A DNA stretch of 64,000 nucleotides from Bacillota bacterium (GTDB lineage: Bacteria > Bacillota > Clostridia > Lachnospirales > Lachnospiraceae), in contig JAEZKU010000011.1 of the NCBI GenBank assembly GCA_023436065.1, positions 124,001 through 188,000 on the forward strand, written 5' to 3'. The notes beneath the pieces were generated by a model, which worked only from the letters and a program-made list of their open reading frames with translations, was not told where the DNA came from and ran no database searches. The translations under genes and the position numbers were made by a program. Positions 34,005 to 43,955 of the stretch are shown piece by piece; positions within the stretch are counted from its first letter, which is position 1; every line of letters begins with the position of its first letter.

Positions 34005-34799
34005 ATGGATAATTATGAAAGGCCACTAATCCTATATCATTGTGGACATGAGCAGTGTAAGCCCTCTCACTCTTATGGCCCGGCCATCCGTCCGCATTAT
34101 CTGCTGCATTATATCCTGCATGGACAGGGCACCTACCGTGTCGGCGGCAAGACCTATTCTCTCAAGGGTGGAGAAGCATTTTTGATCTATCCCGGTGTCA
34201 CGAGTATCTATTGCGCTGATGAAGAGGACCCCTGGGAATATTGCTGGATTGGTTTTGATGGCTCCGATGTACATTCAGTCCTTCAAGCCTGTGGCTTTTC
34301 CATGAACAATCCTGTCTGTACCGACCAAAGCAGCGGGCTGCTGTGGAACGAATTCATGCAGCTGATCGAATACTTCAATGAAAAGAAGGGAAATGAATTT
34401 ACTCTGCTAAGCCAGCTCTACCTTTGCTTCTCGCATCTGTATATTCCTGATGCCTCCTCCTCGAAGGAATTCCACGAATTATATATTGAGAAGGCAATGG
34501 ATTATATACACAATAATTATACCTATGATATTAAGATTACCGATATTGCCAATTACCTGCACATAGACCGTACCTATCTCTATAAGCTGTTCATGACCCA
34601 TATGGAAGCCTCACCGCAGCACTATCTGATCAGCTACCGGATCGATATCTCCAAAAAGCTTCTGAAGGAAACACACCTCTCGGTTACCGAGATTGCCTAT
34701 TCCTGCGGCTTTAAGGACGCCTCCTCCTTCAACAAGCATTTTAGGAAACAGGCGGGTATGACACCGACGCAATATAAAAGATCGAACGATATGCCCTAG
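34005..34799 (+). CDS. AraC-family regulator, alpha-galactoside locus (paralogue 1)
   Basis: 264 residues. N-terminal cupin sensor (YRVGGKTYSLKGGEAFLIYP, PWEYCWIGFDG) and C-terminal double helix-turn-helix (KITDIANYLHIDRTYLYKLF, SVTEIAYSCGFKDASSFNKH). It resembles the MsmR/RafR-type activators of raffinose and melibiose genes. AAAGGAGA precedes the ATG. Divergent from melA with a 137-base shared control region; the melA side shows TATAAT without a matching -35, as expected for an activated promoter. It is clearly related to the regulator at 36500. Its stop is 14 bases from the convergent PucR gene's stop. Confidence 0.88.
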   Translation: MDNYERPLILYHCGHEQCKPSHSYGPAIRPHYLLHYILHGQGTYRVGGKTYSLKGGEAFLIYPGVTSIYCADEEDPWEYCWIGFDGSDVHSVLQACGFSMNNPVCTDQSSGLLWNEFMQLIEYFNEKKGNEFTLLSQLYLCFSHLYIPDASSSKEFHELYIEKAMDYIHNNYTYDIKITDIANYLHIDRTYLYKLFMTHMEASPQHYLISYRIDISKKLLKETHLSVTEIAYSCGFKDASSFNKHFRKQAGMTPTQYKRSNDMP

Positions 34800-34813
34800 G
34801 GTCATCGAATTAG

Positions 34814-35992
34814 CTACTGCTGCTTCAGATCCATATCCTTGATATAGAAGGCTACCTGATAAAGGAACAGCTCCTCCGGATTCTTCAACTCGCAGCCGAT
34901 GATCCGCTTGATCTTCTGAATGCGGTAATTGATCGTATTCCTATGGGTATATCTCTCCTCAGCCACTCTGAGTATACTTCGGTCATTCCTGATAAAGCTG
35001 CGCAAGGTATCGACGTATTCGGCATTATGCTCCTTATCGTAGCGTTCCAGCGAACCCAAAATCTCATCTACATAGCTCGTGAGAATTTCCGTATCATCAA
35101 TGGAAAAGAGTAATTTATAGAACCCCATCTCATCGAAGCTTATGATATTCCTACCGATTCCAACTGCCATCTTCATGGCTGTTCTTGCACGCTTATAGCT
35201 TATGGAAAGATTCTCGATTCTCGTAACCCCGGACCCAATCCCCATATAAAAACAGTTCTTATGTACAAAGTATTTAAAGCTCTGCATAATCAGATCGGGC
35301 AGCTCCGTAAATTCCTTTTCGCGCATATCATTCAGAACAAGTACGATCGAGTCGTCCATACGGATCAGACCGTAGGAGATATTGATTTTCCTGTTGCCCT
35401 TCCACAAACCAAACAGGTTCTCCAGCTTAAATAATGCCTGATTCAAATAGGTCTCTTCCTCAATTGTCTTCTTCACATTCAGGCAAAAAGCCTGAAAGGT
35501 TCCGTTGATATTATACCTTGGTTCTAAGATCTTCCTGTATTCCGCTTCATTCCTGCCCTGGATAATCTCCCGGAACGCATTGCTGATCTTCTTCTCATGT
35601 TGCTGCTGATCAATAATTCTCATGCAATAATCCTGGATCAGACTGGTGATAGAAATCTCCCAAGGCATCTCCAACAGCGGAAAACGGTTCTCATCACACC
35701 AGGTAATCACATCTGCCGGGATCTCCTCCAGATACATTCCTGTATTGATTATGATACCGGCACATTCGTCCTGTGCCATCTCCTGCACCAGCTTCAACAG
35801 CCAGTTTGGCTGGCTGGCCTTCATCCCTGTTGTGATCGCCAGCTCCTCCCCATGAAATCTCGAGACAATGGTCTCATCCTCCAGCATATGTACCCAGCTT
35901 ACTACGGTATCCATTCCCGCTTTTCCTGCTATGATTTTCAGCCGGAACTGTTCCTTTGTCTCTTCATATATCTCCCAAAATCGTATTGCCAT
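34814..35992 (-). CDS. PucR-family transcriptional regulator
   Basis: 392 residues. N-terminal PucR-type ligand domain (about 10-125; LKIIAGKAGMDTVVSWVHML, ELAITTGMK, CAGIIINTGMYLEEIP, NRFPLLEMPW), a middle GGDEF-like CdaR region (SYGLIRMDDSIVLVL, FYMGIGSGV) and a C-terminal helix-turn-helix of the PucR/CdaR type (SILRVAEERYTHRNTINYRI). The family controls purine, sugar-diacid and other catabolic genes. No purine catabolic operon is adjacent; the nearest candidate target is arcC at 31461. AAGGTG precedes the ATG; it has its own promoter. Confidence 0.88.
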   Translation of the reverse strand: MAIRFWEIYEETKEQFRLKIIAGKAGMDTVVSWVHMLEDETIVSRFHGEELAITTGMKASQPNWLLKLVQEMAQDECAGIIINTGMYLEEIPADVITWCDENRFPLLEMPWEISITSLIQDYCMRIIDQQQHEKKISNAFREIIQGRNEAEYRKILEPRYNINGTFQAFCLNVKKTIEEETYLNQALFKLENLFGLWKGNRKINISYGLIRMDDSIVLVLNDMREKEFTELPDLIMQSFKYFVHKNCFYMGIGSGVTRIENLSISYKRARTAMKMAVGIGRNIISFDEMGFYKLLFSIDDTEILTSYVDEILGSLERYDKEHNAEYVDTLRSFIRNDRSILRVAEERYTHRNTINYRIQKIKRIIGCELKNPEELFLYQVAFYIKDMDLKQQ

Positions 35993-36074
35993 ATCTGCAC
36001 CTTCCCATAAATCTTATCGAATCAAACAAGAACGTTTGTTTTGTACTTTCAACACAATTTTCTTCTATATTTTT

Positions 36075-36103
36075 AGATTACCAGATTATATACATCAAGT
36101 CAA
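36075..36103 (-). promoter_or_regulatory. promoter of the PucR-type gene
   Basis: Minus strand TTGACT (36103-36098), 17-base spacer, TAATCT (36080-36075), about 83 bases before the ATG. Confidence 0.5.
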
Positions 36104-36181
36104 TTATTGATTATAATATAGACATAACAAAGAAATACAACATTCGAATAAAAGCATTGCTGTTTAGAGGAGGGTATTCAA

Positions 36182-36355
36182 ATGTATATCAGCAGCACAA
36201 ATATATACCTAAATACTCCGGAATATCTTTCCAATATTCCGGCAAATCTGATCAACTCAGAAAAATATTATAACTGTGACTTTTTCGTAGCCCGTATGAA
36301 TCAGAGAGGAAGAAATCTGCTTCAAAGAATTACTCAGCATATTAATCACAAATAA
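36182..36355 (+). CDS. small protein, 57 residues, unrecognised
   Basis: A complete short frame with AGGAGGG 7 bases before the ATG and a TATAAT box at 36112-36117. The product starts MYISSTNIYLNTPEYLSNIP and ends in a basic, amphipathic stretch (ARMNQRGRNLLQRITQHINH). No signal peptide or membrane helix. It is followed by a hairpin with a 10-bp stem at 36371, so it may be a short independent transcript. The family is not recognised. The good ribosome site and the hairpin support it; length is the main doubt. Confidence 0.5.
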   Translation: MYISSTNIYLNTPEYLSNIPANLINSEKYYNCDFFVARMNQRGRNLLQRITQHINHK

Positions 36356-36370
36356 TATATTCCATCCTGT

Positions 36371-36402
36371 GTTCCCCTGCCTCTTTTAAAGAGCAGGGGA
36401 AC
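36371..36402 (+). terminator. hairpin after the 57-residue frame
   Basis: GTTCCCCTGC (36371-36380) pairs perfectly with GCAGGGGAAC (36393-36402). No clear U-run follows, so termination is probable rather than certain. Confidence 0.5.
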
Positions 36403-36499
36403 TTATGCGTGATACAGCTTTTTATTTCCCAAAATTTCTGGACATGAAATGACAATTATGGTAGCATTTATATATATTTCACAGAAAGGGAAAAATAAA

Positions 36500-37399
36500 A
36501 TGCTTACTGAGGTTAGATATACCAATTCAGCACGTTACAAATGTCTGGAATATCTAAAAAAAGGATCCATGGACTTGTATTTATGCTATTGTGGGTCAGA
36601 AAATTGTGATTCGGGGCATTTCTATGGTCCGCAAATAAGAACAGAATACTTAATCCATATTGTTATCAGCGGAAGAGGATGTTATCAGGTCGGAAATAAA
36701 ACCTATGAAATTGGTCCAAATACTGCCTTCCTGATTTACCCCGGAGTAACTACCTATTATGAGGCTTGCAAAGAAGATCCTTGGTCCTATATCTGGGTTG
36801 GTTTTAATGGTATCAAAGCAGAAGCATCTTTAAAATATGCTCAATTTTCCAAAGAAAATCCGGTTGTCAAAATTGAGAACACAGAACCTTTCGTAAATTA
36901 TGTCAATGGCATGCTCGACTCCAGTCAGTTAACCTATGGTAATGATCTGGCCAGAGAAGGGTTTTTATATTTATTTATTTCTACGTTAATACAAGATCGA
37001 CAAAGTCAGGTAAGCATCGAAGAGGTACACGATTATTCTTATCAGGTCTATGTGGAACACACCTTGGAATATATTGAGCATAATTACCATAAAAACCTTA
37101 AGGTACAAAGCATCGCTGATTATATCGGCATTAATCGTTCCTATTTAACGAACTGTTTTAAGAGTGTCTTAAAAATCTCACCCCAGGAATACATCTTGAA
37201 TTATCGAATGAATCAAGCAGGAACTCTTCTAAAAAATACCAATTTACCGATTAATGAGATTGCACTCCAGGTAGGCTATGACGATGCTTTCAATTTCTCA
37301 AAATGTTTTAAGAAAATCTATGGGGTTACCCCTAGCAATTTCCGCAACTCAACTGAAAATCTGGTCACCTTTACCTCCAAACATGGTTCACCGGAATAA
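36500..37399 (+). CDS. AraC-family regulator, alpha-galactoside locus (paralogue 2)
   Basis: 299 residues from ATG 36500 (MLTEVRYTN), preceded by AAAGGG; an upstream in-frame ATG at 36449 lacks a site. Cupin sensor (CYQVGNKTYEIGPNTAFLIYP, PWSYIWVGFNG) and double helix-turn-helix (KVQSIADYIGINRSYLTNCF, PINEIALQVGYDDAFNFSKC, YGVTPSNFR). It shares the motif order CYCGSENCDSGHFYGPQI with CGHEQCKPSHSYGPAI of the 34005 protein, so the two are paralogues. It is convergent with the chemoreceptor/GH36/ABC operon, which it probably controls. Confidence 0.86.
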   Translation: MLTEVRYTNSARYKCLEYLKKGSMDLYLCYCGSENCDSGHFYGPQIRTEYLIHIVISGRGCYQVGNKTYEIGPNTAFLIYPGVTTYYEACKEDPWSYIWVGFNGIKAEASLKYAQFSKENPVVKIENTEPFVNYVNGMLDSSQLTYGNDLAREGFLYLFISTLIQDRQSQVSIEEVHDYSYQVYVEHTLEYIEHNYHKNLKVQSIADYIGINRSYLTNCFKSVLKISPQEYILNYRMNQAGTLLKNTNLPINEIALQVGYDDAFNFSKCFKKIYGVTPSNFRNSTENLVTFTSKHGSPE

Positions 37400-37441
37400 A
37401 GGTGCGAGTTAATTAAAGATAACTTAACCAATAGAATCTAA

Positions 37442-37472
37442 ATGGGGCAGTGCACAGAATTGCACGCCCCAT
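37442..37472 (-). terminator. terminator after the chemoreceptor gene
   Basis: ATGGGGC (37442-37448) pairs with GCCCCAT (37466-37472), with an inner GTGCA/TGCAC. It lies 9 bases after the stop of the 37481 gene. The U-run is short on both strands; it may also serve the convergent AraC gene. Confidence 0.65.
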
Positions 37473-37480
37473 ATTTCATA

Positions 37481-39658
37481 TTACGACTTCCTTACTTTGA
37501 ATACACTTACAGCGTCCTGAAGATAATCCGCATTCTTCTGTAATTTTGATGCTGCCTTATCAAGAACCTCGACTGCCTGCTTTTGCCCAAAGACTGTTTC
37601 ACAGAATTCACCTGCCATCGCAGTTGTCTCCTCCAAGGTAGAGGATATACTTTCGATTGATTTCAAGGTACTGTCTTTCGAGTGTTCCATATTCTTCATG
37701 AAATTAGTAATCTGTTTGATATGACTCGTCAGGACATCTACCCGATTCTTAATTTCCGAATATGTCCTGATCGAACTATTCAATGCCTCCTCCTGACTCA
37801 GGACGACACTCTCCGCCTGTCTTGCAGATTCCACTGTCACTATTGTCTGTGTCTGGATTTTCTTAATTATTTTATCTATCTGTTTTACAGCATCATTTGA
37901 CTGTTGCGCAAGCATTCTGATTTCCTCCGCTACGACTGAAAACCCTCGTCCGGCTTCTCCTGCCCTGGCGGCTTCGATTGATGCATTCAGGCTGAGTAAA
38001 TTGGTCTGTCTCGCAATTGCACCGATAGTTCCAACAATATGATCAATCTCCCTGGAATCAAGTTCGAGATTCCCTATGTCTGATATCACTACCTTTGTAA
38101 TCTCAGACGTATTATTCACTTTCGCTCCAAGATTGTCCATAGTCTGAAGCCCCTGCAAAATCATATCTCCGGTATCCTTTGAGACCATCACTATGGCATT
38201 TACCTGATCATAAATATGATTAATTTCCCCCGATAAGGCAGACATTTGTTCCAGACAATGTTCTGCATCTTCTGCTTGTTGCACAATACCCTTCTCCATA
38301 TCATGAAATCCTGTTAGCAGACTCTCCGAGCCTTCCAATAGTAGCCCGGAGTTTTGCGCAACATTGCCTGAGGATCCCATAACCTGATTGCTCACATCTG
38401 TCATCTTATGAATCAGGGATTTCATACTCTCCATCATATGATTAATACTGTCAGACAGGATTCGCAATTCATCCTTTCGTGTAATTTGAACCGTATGCGA
38501 TAAATCTCCCTCAGCTGCCAGATGTAATACCTGATTGATTCTGCTGATATCCAAGCCGAAGCCTCTTGCTACCAAGGTACCAATAATTGTTACTATAATG
38601 CCGGCAATGATTGTTACAAGGATCGTCATATTTTTGATTTGGTTCGCTTCTGCAATGATTTGAGACTTAGGAACCAATGCGCATAAGATACTGTTTCCGA
38701 TGCTTAGTTTTTGATAGATAAATAAGTAATCTATGTTGTTATAAGTAATATACTGATAACCCAGGCTTTCTTCCGAAGTCAATGCAGCTTGATAAAAGGA
38801 TTGTTTGGCAAATTGAAAGTCATCTGTAGCTGCACCCTTCAGAATTTCTTTTTCACCGTTGATTACACAGCCAATCATACTGCCTTTAGCCAAATTCATA
38901 TTCTCCAGAGCATCTTCTACATACTCATTCGATACATCAAATACGATATAACCTATCTGTTTATTATTCAGATCGTAACTAAAGCTTCTGATATAACTCA
39001 GGCTGTAGCCGTTACTGTCATTATTCATTTTCTCATCCAAAGCCTTATGATAGCCTATCCAAAGGCCCTTTTGGCCAAGAGACTTCAATTGATTGGCCAA
39101 CTCAGAAGCTTCAAATTCTTTATAATGAACATTTGCTATTTTGCCGCTGGTTGCGATCCCGTCGCCATGGCTTCCAAAGATACAGATGTTCCCGATATAT
39201 CGCTCCGAAGAAACATTTGCGAAGATATATGATTTTATATCTCTGAAGGTGGAAAGCTTCTCAACTGTCGAATCATCATAATATCCAGAATAGTATCTCC
39301 TAATATCACTATCAGTGGTTAAAATATTTGCCTTTGATTCTATGGATTCAAAGCCCAAAGTCAAATAATCTCCCATCATAGCAAGGCTGGTTCTGGTCGC
39401 ATCTTCATACTTTTTATTTAATCCGCCAGAAGACTGTATGTACGAAATTGCACCCAGAATAGCCATCAGTATCACCGGTATAAAAAAAATCAGAATTAGT
39501 TTTGTCTGTATTTTATCTATGAAACGAACCATATAATTCTTCTGCTTATAACCACTCTTTCCTGTCTTTCCTTTATTATGATTTCTTGCAATGTTATATC
39601 TTACTATGCTTTTTATGAAATTATCAATAATTAAGTTTTCTTCCTTATTTTTCAGCAT
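37481..39658 (-). CDS. methyl-accepting chemotaxis protein with extracellular sensor
   Basis: 725 residues; AGGAGAG precedes the ATG. A polar, basic N-terminal stretch of about 50 residues, first membrane helix (about 54-72), extracellular Cache-like sensor (about 80-330), second membrane helix (about 340-362), HAMP (about 365-418; INQVLHLAAEGDLSHTVQ), then the coiled-coil signalling domain with tip NLLSLNASIEAARAGEAGRGFSVVAEEIR split here only by length. It drives the flagellar or related motor through CheA/CheW. It lies 95 bases after the GH36 gene on the same strand, suggesting co-expression and a sugar or binding-protein ligand. Confidence 0.9.
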   Translation of the reverse strand: MLKNKEENLIIDNFIKSIVRYNIARNHNKGKTGKSGYKQKNYMVRFIDKIQTKLILIFFIPVILMAILGAISYIQSSGGLNKKYEDATRTSLAMMGDYLTLGFESIESKANILTTDSDIRRYYSGYYDDSTVEKLSTFRDIKSYIFANVSSERYIGNICIFGSHGDGIATSGKIANVHYKEFEASELANQLKSLGQKGLWIGYHKALDEKMNNDSNGYSLSYIRSFSYDLNNKQIGYIVFDVSNEYVEDALENMNLAKGSMIGCVINGEKEILKGAATDDFQFAKQSFYQAALTSEESLGYQYITYNNIDYLFIYQKLSIGNSILCALVPKSQIIAEANQIKNMTILVTIIAGIIVTIIGTLVARGFGLDISRINQVLHLAAEGDLSHTVQITRKDELRILSDSINHMMESMKSLIHKMTDVSNQVMGSSGNVAQNSGLLLEGSESLLTGFHDMEKGIVQQAEDAEHCLEQMSALSGEINHIYDQVNAIVMVSKDTGDMILQGLQTMDNLGAKVNNTSEITKVVISDIGNLELDSREIDHIVGTIGAIARQTNLLSLNASIEAARAGEAGRGFSVVAEEIRMLAQQSNDAVKQIDKIIKKIQTQTIVTVESARQAESVVLSQEEALNSSIRTYSEIKNRVDVLTSHIKQITNFMKNMEHSKDSTLKSIESISSTLEETTAMAGEFCETVFGQKQAVEVLDKAASKLQKNADYLQDAVSVFKVRKS

Positions 39659-39753
39659 CTTTTCTCTCCTAAATCATTCAATCCGGATGGAAATGAACAG
39701 CATTCGAAATTAATCGTTTCGATATCTATTAAGAATAACATTGATCTTAAATA

Positions 39754-41946
39754 CTAATGATGCATCCTGATCTCATACTGATATGCCTGATAGTCACCCC
39801 ACGGGATAGGGAGCACCAGACCGGCATTCATAAGTGCCTCCCCTGTATATACTTTATCTCCGTTCACTTGGTAGAAGGCTTTTTCCTCTAGCCCCATGAG
39901 GGTAATAATGTTAAAATTTGCATTGGCATGGCTCTGATGAAACACTACACTCAGAAGACTTTGCTCTTTATCTTCTGAAACCATCTGCCAGGCAGTGAAT
40001 GTATCATTTTCATACGGGTTAGTCAGGCGATAATACTCTCCGTAATTGATAACTTCATAATTACGTTTATAGAGTGCAACCTGCTGCTTGATCTGCTCCT
40101 TTTCCTCCAGGGATAATGAGTTCACATCCAGTTCGTAGCCAAAGGTTCCCGCCATCGCTACTACGCCTCGGGTATGAAATGGCGTTATTCTGCCTGTCTG
40201 ATGATTAGGAACGGCAGATACATGACTTCCCATCGTACTAATCGGATACCCAAAGGAGGTTCCGTATTGTATCTTAAGACGTTCAAAGGAGTCCGTATTA
40301 TCCGAGCACCAAATCTGAGGCACGTAATAAAGCATTCCTGCATCATAACGTCCTCCACCGCTTGAGCAACCTTCAAAAAGAACGTAGGGATAATCGCCGG
40401 TTAAGCGCTCGAGCAAGCTGTATAACCCAAGAATATAATCATGAAACACCTGCCCCTGATGCTTTGCGTCCTTCTTTGCAGACCATACTTCTGCTATGCT
40501 TCGATTAAAATCCCATTTTATGTATTCAATATTGGCACTATTTAAAACAGAGGATATTGCATCATAGATATAATCTCTCACATCCTCTCTGGATAGATCA
40601 AGAACAAGCTGATTTCTGCATCTGGTCAAGGGTCTGTTCGGTATTTGCAGGCACCAGTCCGGGTGCTTTCTGTATAAATCACTATCCTCATTCACCATTT
40701 CCGGTTCAAACCAAACTCCAAATTTCATCCCTACCGCATTGACTCTGTCACAAAGCTCCGTCAGCGTACTATTCAGTTTCTTCGTATTGGGTATCCAATC
40801 TCCAAGGCTGGAAAAATCATCATTTCTATTCCCGAACCAACCATCATCCATAACCAACAGCTCGATCCCTAATTCTGAAGCTGACTTCGCGATTTTCACA
40901 AGCTTTTCCGTATCAAAGTCATAATAGGTTGCTTCCCAATTATTAATCAGTATCGGTCTGCGTGTATCCTTAAATCTTCCTCTACAAAGATTATTCCGAT
41001 AGAGCTTATGATAAAGATGGGAAAGCTTCTTTAAACCATCTGCGGAATAACACATTACTACTTCAGGTGTAATAAATTCCTGCCCCGGCTTTACTTCATA
41101 ACGGAAGAACCCCGGATTAATTCCCATCACAATTCTCGTCTGACCGATCTGATCTACTTCTATCTGTGCTTGAAAATTACCACTGTATAATAAAGAGAAG
41201 CCATAGCATTCTCCATTCATTTCTGTTGTATTGTGATCTGCTATTACGAAAAATGGATTATGTTGGTGTCCACTTGTACCGCGCATGCTCTCTACCGAAA
41301 GCTTTGCATGTCCGACAGTAACTCTGTCCATCTCTCTTTCCATGGCATGTTTTCCATAAAAATGTATTAAATCAAAATGATTGTTCGGAAAGTCCAGGCA
41401 GGAGGACATAGCCTTTGTCAGTTCAAAGGCTTCCTTGCCAACATTCCTTATCTTTACGGCTCTGGTAATAATGTCGTATTCCTCAACCACTCCATAGTAA
41501 AGATCTACCTCTAATTCTGTCACTGTATCACGACAGGTAATGATCAATGTCTGCATAGGAACATCCTCTGTCTCATAAACTGCAGGTAGATTCTCCAGCT
41601 GATATTTCCCTTTCGTAATTTTATGGGCTTGATACCTTAAGTCTGCCGCACAACTGCCATCACTATGGATGACATCCAAGCAAGAGACACGAAAATCCCC
41701 CATACCAAAGGTAGAATACTCCTGAAGCTGGGTATCCATGGAGAAGGTTCTGTCTCTGCCTGCTTCATTAGGATTACCGCAAAAGCTTCGATCCTTTGTT
41801 TGTATTAAATAATCCAGATTACTTTCGACCCTCTTCCCATAATATAGATGTAATAAGGTTTGGTATGGTCCTATTTTAATATGATAAGATGAGTTTCTTG
41901 TAAGCAGCCTAAATTCCTGATCTACTTCACTATATTGTATAGCCAA
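39754..41946 (-). CDS. family GH36 alpha-galactosidase
   Basis: 730 residues, the usual length for the bacterial GH36 subgroup. Nucleophile Asp479 in YIKWDFNRS and acid/base Asp549 in IWCSDNTD match the positions known in Geobacillus AgaA/AgaB; MDDGWFG and GVWFEPEMV are further family motifs. N-terminal beta-supersandwich (1-325), catalytic barrel (about 330-640), C-terminal beta domain. No signal peptide, so it acts on imported melibiose, raffinose or stachyose. The start is TTG at 41946 with AGGAGG 8 bases upstream; no ATG fits as well. It follows the two permease genes with a 34-base gap, as part of one operon. Confidence 0.95.
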   Translation of the reverse strand: MAIQYSEVDQEFRLLTRNSSYHIKIGPYQTLLHLYYGKRVESNLDYLIQTKDRSFCGNPNEAGRDRTFSMDTQLQEYSTFGMGDFRVSCLDVIHSDGSCAADLRYQAHKITKGKYQLENLPAVYETEDVPMQTLIITCRDTVTELEVDLYYGVVEEYDIITRAVKIRNVGKEAFELTKAMSSCLDFPNNHFDLIHFYGKHAMEREMDRVTVGHAKLSVESMRGTSGHQHNPFFVIADHNTTEMNGECYGFSLLYSGNFQAQIEVDQIGQTRIVMGINPGFFRYEVKPGQEFITPEVVMCYSADGLKKLSHLYHKLYRNNLCRGRFKDTRRPILINNWEATYYDFDTEKLVKIAKSASELGIELLVMDDGWFGNRNDDFSSLGDWIPNTKKLNSTLTELCDRVNAVGMKFGVWFEPEMVNEDSDLYRKHPDWCLQIPNRPLTRCRNQLVLDLSREDVRDYIYDAISSVLNSANIEYIKWDFNRSIAEVWSAKKDAKHQGQVFHDYILGLYSLLERLTGDYPYVLFEGCSSGGGRYDAGMLYYVPQIWCSDNTDSFERLKIQYGTSFGYPISTMGSHVSAVPNHQTGRITPFHTRGVVAMAGTFGYELDVNSLSLEEKEQIKQQVALYKRNYEVINYGEYYRLTNPYENDTFTAWQMVSEDKEQSLLSVVFHQSHANANFNIITLMGLEEKAFYQVNGDKVYTGEALMNAGLVLPIPWGDYQAYQYEIRMHH

Positions 41947-41980
41947 ATTTTTTTCCTCCTGGTATGAAAGTATTTAATTT

Positions 41981-42811
41981 TTATAGTTTTCCTCCGCTAG
42001 TCGCAATACCTTCAATAAATTGCTTTTGGAAAATAATATAGATCAGCATCATCGGCCAGATTGCTAATACTGATGCTGCCATTAATTCCGGATAATTTAC
42101 TGAATACGCGCTTTGTATTTTTGAAAGTGCTGATGATAAGGTTGCAGCACTTGTTTGGCTATTTACAATCAAGGGCCACATTAAGTCTTTAAATGCAAAT
42201 AATGAGGTAAAAATAGCAAGAGCGATAAGTCCTGACTTTGTAAGTGGAAGCATGATCCTCCAGAAGGTCCTCCATACATTACATCCATCGAGTTTTGCAG
42301 ACTCCTCCAATTCTTTTGGCAGACCCATAAAGAATTGTCTGAGCAGGAAGGTTCCGAAAGCACTTACCAACCCAGGAAACAGCAAAGCAAAAACAGTATT
42401 TCGTATATTCAGAAAATCTACCATTAAATACTGAGGAATGATAAAAATTTGCACCGGAACCATCATTTGAAAGAGAACAACACCAAAGAAAAAATTTTTA
42501 CCCGGAAATTGTAATCGGGCAAATGCATATGCAGCCATAGCTGAGAAGAAAACAGCACAAAGCACGCGGGAAACGATCATTAGGAACGTGTTGATATACA
42601 ATTGAATAAAATCATTATTTAGCCATACCGTAACAAAGTTCTTCCACTGTGGAATTGCAGGAAATATAACATAGGGATTCATGGAAGTCGATTCAGTGAC
42701 CGTCTTTAATGAAGTGAGTACCATCCATACAAAGGGGAACACCATAATAATTGCTCCAATTATCAGCCATATATGAAGGATGATATACGAAAACAATATC
42801 TTTTTTTTCAT
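41981..42811 (-). CDS. sugar ABC transporter permease (MalG type)
   Basis: 276 residues, six membrane helices, and the permease EAA-like loop ELEESAKLDGCNVWRTFWRIMLPLTK that docks the ATPase. N-terminal helix (about 10-35) with the MVLTSLKT segment typical of MalG/LacG proteins. The C-terminus ends KQFIEGIATSGGKL, the family tail. The ribosome site is weak (AAAGG at a distance). Second permease of the CUT1 importer; no ATPase gene is in the window, so a shared MsmK/UgpC-like ATPase from elsewhere is expected. Confidence 0.92.
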   Translation of the reverse strand: MKKKILFSYIILHIWLIIGAIIMVFPFVWMVLTSLKTVTESTSMNPYVIFPAIPQWKNFVTVWLNNDFIQLYINTFLMIVSRVLCAVFFSAMAAYAFARLQFPGKNFFFGVVLFQMMVPVQIFIIPQYLMVDFLNIRNTVFALLFPGLVSAFGTFLLRQFFMGLPKELEESAKLDGCNVWRTFWRIMLPLTKSGLIALAIFTSLFAFKDLMWPLIVNSQTSAATLSSALSKIQSAYSVNYPELMAASVLAIWPMMLIYIIFQKQFIEGIATSGGKL

Positions 42812-42886
42812 AATAAACCCAAACCTTTCTCGTTTTGAGTACTATTCAAAGTGAGAACAGACTCAACTATGTAAGCATGCAGTGTT

Positions 42887-43810
42887 TTACATATAATTGA
42901 CCCATTTCTTTTGGGCTTTTATTTGAATTACAGTAATCAGCATAATAATTCCTAAAAGCAATACGACAACAGCTGAGCCGTATCCCTTATTGGTATACTT
43001 AAAGGAATTATTATAAAACAGATAAACCAGAGAGACCGTGCTGTTATAAGCCGGATTTGCCACATCGATCATCATATAGATCACGTCAAATACCTGCATA
43101 GCTGCGATGATACTGGTTACAGCTACAAAAAATATGATCGGAGATACTAAGGGTAATGTGATCTTAAAAAACTGCTTGAGAGCTGATGCCCCGTCTATAT
43201 TACTTGCCTCATAATAATCCTTTGGTATCTCCTGCAGACCAGCCAATAGAATTACCATACAATAACCGATTGAGCTCCATATTCCGATCACCGCAATGGA
43301 ATTCATGGATACCCCGGGATCTTCAATCCACTTAACTTTTTCCAGACCAACACTGGTAAGTATATGATTAATAAAGCCAAAATTATAATTATATAACCAG
43401 TTCCATACCATCGTTACCGCAGCAGGGGCTGCTACCATAGGTATAAAATAGATTGTTCTATAGATTCCTTTTCCTCTGATTTTTTTATTCAATACAACTG
43501 CAATAACCAAAGCAATAAGGATTGTCAACGGAACCACCAGACAGGTATAAACCAGGGTGTTTCGTACCGCATACCAGGTTTGAACATCAGAAAACATTTT
43601 ACGATAATTGTCTAGACCGATAAAGATATTTCCTTTTCCAAAGGCACCGCTCTTAAAAAAGCTCAGATATATAGTCTGTATAATCGGGATGATGTTTAAT
43701 ATAACTAACCCGATTATGGTTGGAGCTATCATGATATAGGCCCATTTCCACTCATTTAAAACATTTCGCGGAACTCTTTTCTTTCCAGTAACCTGCTTAT
43801 GATCTGTCAC
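42887..43810 (-). CDS. sugar ABC transporter permease (MalF/UgpA type)
   Basis: 307 residues starting at GTG 43810 with AGGAGGATG upstream. Six membrane helices and the EAA loop DYYEASNIDGASALKQFFKI followed by TLPLVSPIIFF. The N-terminal helix is followed by IIQTIYLSFFKS and FIGLDNYRKMF, characteristic of the MalF/UgpA branch of CUT1 importers. It pairs with the next permease downstream and the binding protein upstream (145-base gap). Confidence 0.92.
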   Translation of the reverse strand: MTDHKQVTGKKRVPRNVLNEWKWAYIMIAPTIIGLVILNIIPIIQTIYLSFFKSGAFGKGNIFIGLDNYRKMFSDVQTWYAVRNTLVYTCLVVPLTILIALVIAVVLNKKIRGKGIYRTIYFIPMVAAPAAVTMVWNWLYNYNFGFINHILTSVGLEKVKWIEDPGVSMNSIAVIGIWSSIGYCMVILLAGLQEIPKDYYEASNIDGASALKQFFKITLPLVSPIIFFVAVTSIIAAMQVFDVIYMMIDVANPAYNSTVSLVYLFYNNSFKYTNKGYGSAVVVLLLGIIMLITVIQIKAQKKWVNYM

Positions 43811-43955
43811 AATTCATCCTCCTAAAGCATAAACATATACACTATTCCAGTAAAATGATAGTCAACGCTTCAATAAACCGGTATCGCAGAAAGCTGCGAT
43901 ATATATGAAAAGTCACGGCAACCATATAGGCTGCCGCCCTTTTCATTATTTGCGA

